Position numbers and translations under genes: made by a program
The notes under the pieces: generated by a model
Seen by the model: the letters and a program-made list of their open reading frames with translations, nothing else
What the model was told of the DNA's origin: nothing
Databases searched by the model: none
Assembly: GCA_035560795.1 (NCBI GenBank)
Contig: DATMYV010000018.1
Coordinates: 10,916 to 74,915, forward strand
Reading direction: 5' to 3'
From: Longilinea sp035560795
GTDB taxonomy: Bacteria; Chloroflexota; Anaerolineae; Anaerolineales; Anaerolineaceae
DNA: 64,000 nt
Part shown: piece after piece, positions 60,900 through 64,000 of the stretch
Layout: the number at the start of each line of letters is the position of its first letter
Position numbering within the stretch: the first letter of the stretch is position 1

Positions 60900-61487
60900 T
60901 CAATCCGCATTCAAACGCGGACGATATTGCAGCGCTTCCGCCAGGTGAGGCGGTGCAATTTGCTCGGCACCGGCCAGGTCAGCAATGGTACGAGCCAGTT
61001 TGAGAACGCGGTGATAGGCGCGGGCAGATAATTGCAGCTGGTTCATGGCCGTCCGCATGAGGGCGCGGCTGGAATCATCCAACCCGCAAAACCGCCGTAC
61101 CTCGCCCACGCGCATATCGGCATTATTCATGACTTCAACCGGTGTTTCATGATCCTGATCCGGGGTAAGGAAACGGGCATACTGCCTGAGGCGGGCAGCT
61201 TCGACACGCGCACGGACCGTGCTGGAGGATTCCCCCAGCCGGGCATCGCTGAGTTTGTCGTAGGCTACCCGCGGCACCTCAACGTAGATATCAATGCGGT
61301 CGAGCAGTGGTCCGGAAATGCGTTTTTGATATTTGGTCACCACGCCTGGCGAACAGGTGCAGGCTTTGAGCGGATCGCCAAAATAACCGCACGGGCACAC
61401 ATTCATATTACTATCGTAAAATTGACAAAACTCAGTTAATATATCTTTATGAAGAATGGGTGTTGCCATATTAGAATGCAAAATCAT
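60900..61487 (-). pseudogene. comM: 3' fragment of comM (yifB), interrupted by the island
   Basis: From CPCGYFGDPLKACTCSPG to the end (residues about 32-195) this is the C-terminal third of the ComM/YifB AAA+ protein, including the zinc-ribbon-like CPCG...CTC, KYQKRISGPLLDRIDIYVEVPRV and the Mg_chelatase_C tail (RAYHRVLKLARTIADLAGAEQI). ComM is a branch-migration helicase used in natural transformation. The AAA+ core upstream of the CPCGY motif is missing. The first 30 residues come from AT-rich DNA and are fused in frame. The fragment cannot hydrolyse ATP, so it is treated as a broken gene. Confidence 0.88.
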
Positions 61488-61512
61488 TCAGCCACCTCAA
61501 AAGAATTTCTAC

Positions 61513-62757
61513 CTATATTCCAGCAGGCCATGTCCAATTGTCATACGCCTTGAGTTTTTGTGTAAGTTCTTCGGGAGCATAATCATCCACAATGAAATTC
61601 CGGTACGGATGAATATCTATTCCTGTAACTTCAGGGAACTCCGTTTTTTGAAATGGATTGAATTGGTAACGTTGTTTTATTTGCTCATAACCTCTCTTAA
61701 TGGTTTTCAACCATGACATACAAATAACTTTTGCGCCCGTCTGTTCAATATAAAGCCTTGCCGCCTCCATGTTATATCCATGAGTGCATATATCATCCAT
61801 AAGAAGTACAGTTTTCTCACTCGTAATAGGGCATTTTACATAAGGAACGCCGGGGCGATTTACTGGATACTCATTCAACATTATGCTATCCAACTGGCGT
61901 TTATGGTTCAGCACCACCCCGGTTTTATAAGCATTATGGGAGGGAGAAATGGTTGAGTGGCGAATTATTAAATCAGACAAGAACTTCTGCCGAAAACACT
62001 TCGCAAAAGTGGACATGGGGTCTGTCATGATTGTGTTTCCAGACCCTGCTTTGCTGGAAGGAACAACTGCGATATAGTTGATTTCTTTGAATAGTTCAGA
62101 AAAGTAAATTGTTGAAAATAAATATTTAGTCCAGAAGTCCACATGTCCCATACCAAATTTCGCCGCCGCTCTTGCATCTGAGGAAAGGTATGCAAATTCC
62201 GGAATCATAGTGCTATAAGGGGCTAATGCATAATAACGAAGGTCTGGAACTTCAATAGAATAATGCCATAACGAGTCCCGTAAACAGAAAGTATCAATAA
62301 ATTTGGCAATATCCAAAACTGAGTCAAAGAAGAATCCATATTCAGTATTACGACTATACCAAGTTACGTTTAGAAAAAGTAAACCACCATTTACAGCAGT
62401 TTGCATATCTTTTTCACTATTTCCTATATAGACAGCCTCCGCCCTATCTATTCCTAGTCTATTAAGTATATGCTCAGACGCTTCCTTTTTCCCCTTTATT
62501 GGTGTACCGTCATTGAATGGGATAAACCAAGGGAATTGTCCCCATTCTTCATTGACAACTTCTTGAAATCTTCGTTTTTTCCCGGAATCATCAGTATATG
62601 TCCAGTCATGATTCCCGAAATAAACAGGAGTAATACCTTTGAATTGCAGGAATTTCATAAGACGGCCAATTTCTGAATATAGTGTGGGGACTTGTTCCCC
62701 TTGTTTTACGATAACATCATTTATTCCGAAAATGACACATTTCAATTTTTTTGCCAT
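61513..62757 (-). CDS. degenerate HAD domain fused to a phosphoribosyltransferase
   Basis: A 414-aa soluble protein. Residues 1-165 follow the HAD phosphatase layout, but the motif I nucleophile DxD is G11-I-N13-D, and motif IV GDxxxD is G112-N-S-E-K-D117. The domain has thus lost key aspartates while keeping a motif III Lys (K90/K91). Residues about 200-400 are a phosphoribosyltransferase with the PRPP loop VLLMDDICTHGYNMEAAR (acidic pair D321-D322). It follows the DprA-like gene by 17 bp with AAAGGGG before its ATG. It probably acts on a nucleobase or nucleotide in concert with DprA. Exact chemistry unknown. Confidence 0.78.
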   Translation of the reverse strand: MAKKLKCVIFGINDVIVKQGEQVPTLYSEIGRLMKFLQFKGITPVYFGNHDWTYTDDSGKKRRFQEVVNEEWGQFPWFIPFNDGTPIKGKKEASEHILNRLGIDRAEAVYIGNSEKDMQTAVNGGLLFLNVTWYSRNTEYGFFFDSVLDIAKFIDTFCLRDSLWHYSIEVPDLRYYALAPYSTMIPEFAYLSSDARAAAKFGMGHVDFWTKYLFSTIYFSELFKEINYIAVVPSSKAGSGNTIMTDPMSTFAKCFRQKFLSDLIIRHSTISPSHNAYKTGVVLNHKRQLDSIMLNEYPVNRPGVPYVKCPITSEKTVLLMDDICTHGYNMEAARLYIEQTGAKVICMSWLKTIKRGYEQIKQRYQFNPFQKTEFPEVTGIDIHPYRNFIVDDYAPEELTQKLKAYDNWTWPAGI

Positions 62758-62774
62758 TGATTCCCCTTTGAGTA

Positions 62775-63956
62775 TTACTTTATAGCTTTCTTCAGTTGGT
62801 CTGCTAAGCGGTCAATTGCTGCATCATCCAAATCTAATTTCTTTTTTGCTTGAATCACCTGTAGTTCAATACCTCGGAAAAGCCGGCCCTGTCTCATCGA
62901 AGAACCTGATTCCCAATCATGTTCTGGCATCACATTTTTTAGGAACTCCCAAAAGTACGAGGATTCTCCGTTCTTTAAAGAATAAATTTTCGCTCCAAGT
63001 TTTATCAAGTTTTCACGAGTTGAAACCAAATTATTTTCATTGATAGAATTAGTGGATGTTGTGATACCAACGATAGGAACATTAATATTCTTTGCCCTTC
63101 GAATCGTTGCGCCAGTTCCGCTTTCTAGAGATGGACTTTCAATGGGAATGATGACTTTTGACAGAGCCACCTGAAGTTCATTTCTACGAAGAAAAGTGTT
63201 TCTAGACGCTTGCTCAGTTGGAAGATATTCAGAAATAACTGCTCCGTCAAATTCCAAAATCTGGTCTACCAAGGCGAGACTTCCAGCCGAGTCTAATTCG
63301 TTAAACCCATAACCTAAAACTGCAATAGATTGACCATAAAAATCAACAGCACCCTTATGCGCTTTTTCGTCAATTCCTTTTGCCAAGCCGGAGAGGACTA
63401 CAAGATTTCGTCGAACTAACTGACTGGCACAAAAGTAGGCTAAGCGTTGGCCATCAATTGTTGGGCTTCGAGTTCCAACAACACCGACAATTGATGGGGA
63501 CTTTATCACATCGAGATTTCCTTTAACAAATAACCATCGCGGAGGCTCGGAAAGAAGATGAAAACTTTGGGGATAATCTGGATGGTCTAAAGGAATAAAA
63601 TGGAAATTTTGTTCTTTTAGCTGTTTAGCGGCTTCAATGCCATGTTCAAATATTTTCTCTTTGTTGGCAATAAGAGTCTTCGTAAAATCAGATATATTTC
63701 TGATTTCTAATTTACCGAGCTTTTCAGCAGTTTCCTCAGAAGTCCACAAAAAAATATCGGATAAGAAACCATTATCAAAAAGAGAACAAAGTGTTCGGAA
63801 GCCTACACCCTTTATGGACTTCAAAGCTAATAACGCAACTAATAATTCATCACTACTCCGATATTTTAAAGGTTGTATCTCCGGTTTCCTATTAATATTG
63901 AAAAGAGGAATTTGTACCGGCTCGTTATTGTCAGTACTTTCGGCTTTTTTTGTCAT
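62775..63956 (-). CDS. DprA/SMF-family DNA-processing protein
   Basis: A 393-aa protein. After a low-complexity N-terminus, an HhH-like segment (LLALKSIKGVGFRTLCSLF, residues 41-60) and the Rossmann-like DprA domain (about 155-300) show the family motifs: VGVVGTRSPTIDGQRL (G161-T-R163), LSGLAKGIDEKAHKGA (189-203), ISEYLP, FLRRNELQVAL and ESGTGATIRRA. DprA loads RecA on incoming single-stranded DNA. No DprA winged helix is seen at the C-terminus, which is instead a short Lys/Asp-rich helix. In an operon with the HAD-PRTase it is more likely a conflict or DNA-modification factor than the housekeeping DprA. Confidence 0.85.
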   Translation of the reverse strand: MTKKAESTDNNEPVQIPLFNINRKPEIQPLKYRSSDELLVALLALKSIKGVGFRTLCSLFDNGFLSDIFLWTSEETAEKLGKLEIRNISDFTKTLIANKEKIFEHGIEAAKQLKEQNFHFIPLDHPDYPQSFHLLSEPPRWLFVKGNLDVIKSPSIVGVVGTRSPTIDGQRLAYFCASQLVRRNLVVLSGLAKGIDEKAHKGAVDFYGQSIAVLGYGFNELDSAGSLALVDQILEFDGAVISEYLPTEQASRNTFLRRNELQVALSKVIIPIESPSLESGTGATIRRAKNINVPIVGITTSTNSINENNLVSTRENLIKLGAKIYSLKNGESSYFWEFLKNVMPEHDWESGSSMRQGRLFRGIELQVIQAKKKLDLDDAAIDRLADQLKKAIK

Positions 63957-64000
63957 ATTTACATTTCCAAAGATTGAAAAAGCTAATTATCATTATATTC

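Larger units (their letters stand above)
61405..64000. mobile_element. AT-rich genomic island inserted in comM, extends beyond the window
   Basis: At about 61400-61410 the GC-rich comM coding sequence changes abruptly to AT-rich DNA carrying a DprA-like gene and a HAD-PRTase gene that differ from the rest of the window in base and codon use. The switch is at the conserved motif encoding NPCPCGY (here NVCPCGY). comM is a recognised attachment site for AbaR/Tn6022 and other Tn7-related elements. No transposase, terminal repeat or target duplication can be shown because the other end lies past 64000. Confidence 0.75.

Overview
The window looks like a chromosomal segment of a Chloroflexota bacterium, most likely class Anaerolineae. 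This is judged from the gene content: an adenosylcobalamin-type (class II) ribonucleotide reductase next to nrdR, a CpXC protein, membrane-anchored and Thr/Pro-linked secreted proteins, a toast-rack/bactofilin-like envelope operon, and a dcw cluster without murE. No rRNA or tRNA was seen, so the lineage is an inference. Most of the window has an even, moderately GC-rich composition. The last 2.6 kb (about 61400-64000) is visibly AT-rich and looks foreign.

Layout. 1-5533 (+): a partial AAA+ ATPase, a glycerophosphodiester phosphodiesterase, a threonine-dehydratase-like PLP enzyme and a membrane-anchored GH3-like protein, the last three with 4-bp stop/start overlaps. 5623-7454: a Ser/Thr kinase and an FHA/winged-helix regulator, divergently transcribed. 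7515-12964 (-): CpXC protein, sensor histidine kinase, class III aminotransferase and ROK glucokinase. 13048-24276 (+): YvcK/CofD-like protein, gap, pgk, a haem-binding protein, rpsT, argS, a cyclic-2,3-diphosphoglycerate-synthetase-like GTPase, obg, nadD and an MFS transporter. 24300-29930 (-): a C45 acyltransferase, an envelope-stress operon (ECF sigma, zinc-finger anti-sigma, bactofilin-like membrane protein, toast-rack lipoprotein), a DUF5680 protein and a deoxynucleoside kinase. 30040-35556: a lipoprotein (+), a serine carboxypeptidase (-) and nrdR-nrdJ (-).

36141-53621 (-) is a nearly complete division and cell-wall operon read mraZ, rsmH, ftsL-like, ftsI, murF, mraY, murD, ftsW, murG, a CvpA-like gene, murC, a 64-aa unknown, murB, ddl, ftsQ, ftsA, ftsZ. 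Its promoter carries four 10-bp GTGG repeats, the expected MraZ operator, just upstream of mraZ. murE is absent. 53803-60747 holds accessory and surface genes: a small DMT transporter, an NYN-CSD RNA-binding protein, two Thr/Pro-rich exported proteins, a 65-aa protein behind a structured leader, a zinc-ribbon membrane protein, a large secreted protein ending in FIPLV, and a cysteine-less DUF5679-like protein.

60900-64000 is the most unusual part. A 3' fragment of comM (yifB) starts at the conserved CPCGY motif, where AT-rich DNA takes over. That DNA carries a two-gene operon: a DprA/SMF-family protein followed by a fusion of a degenerate HAD domain with a phosphoribosyltransferase. comM is a known integration hotspot for Tn7-related elements in other bacteria. 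The pair is the best candidate here for an undescribed defence or DNA-handling system. The far end of the island lies outside the window.
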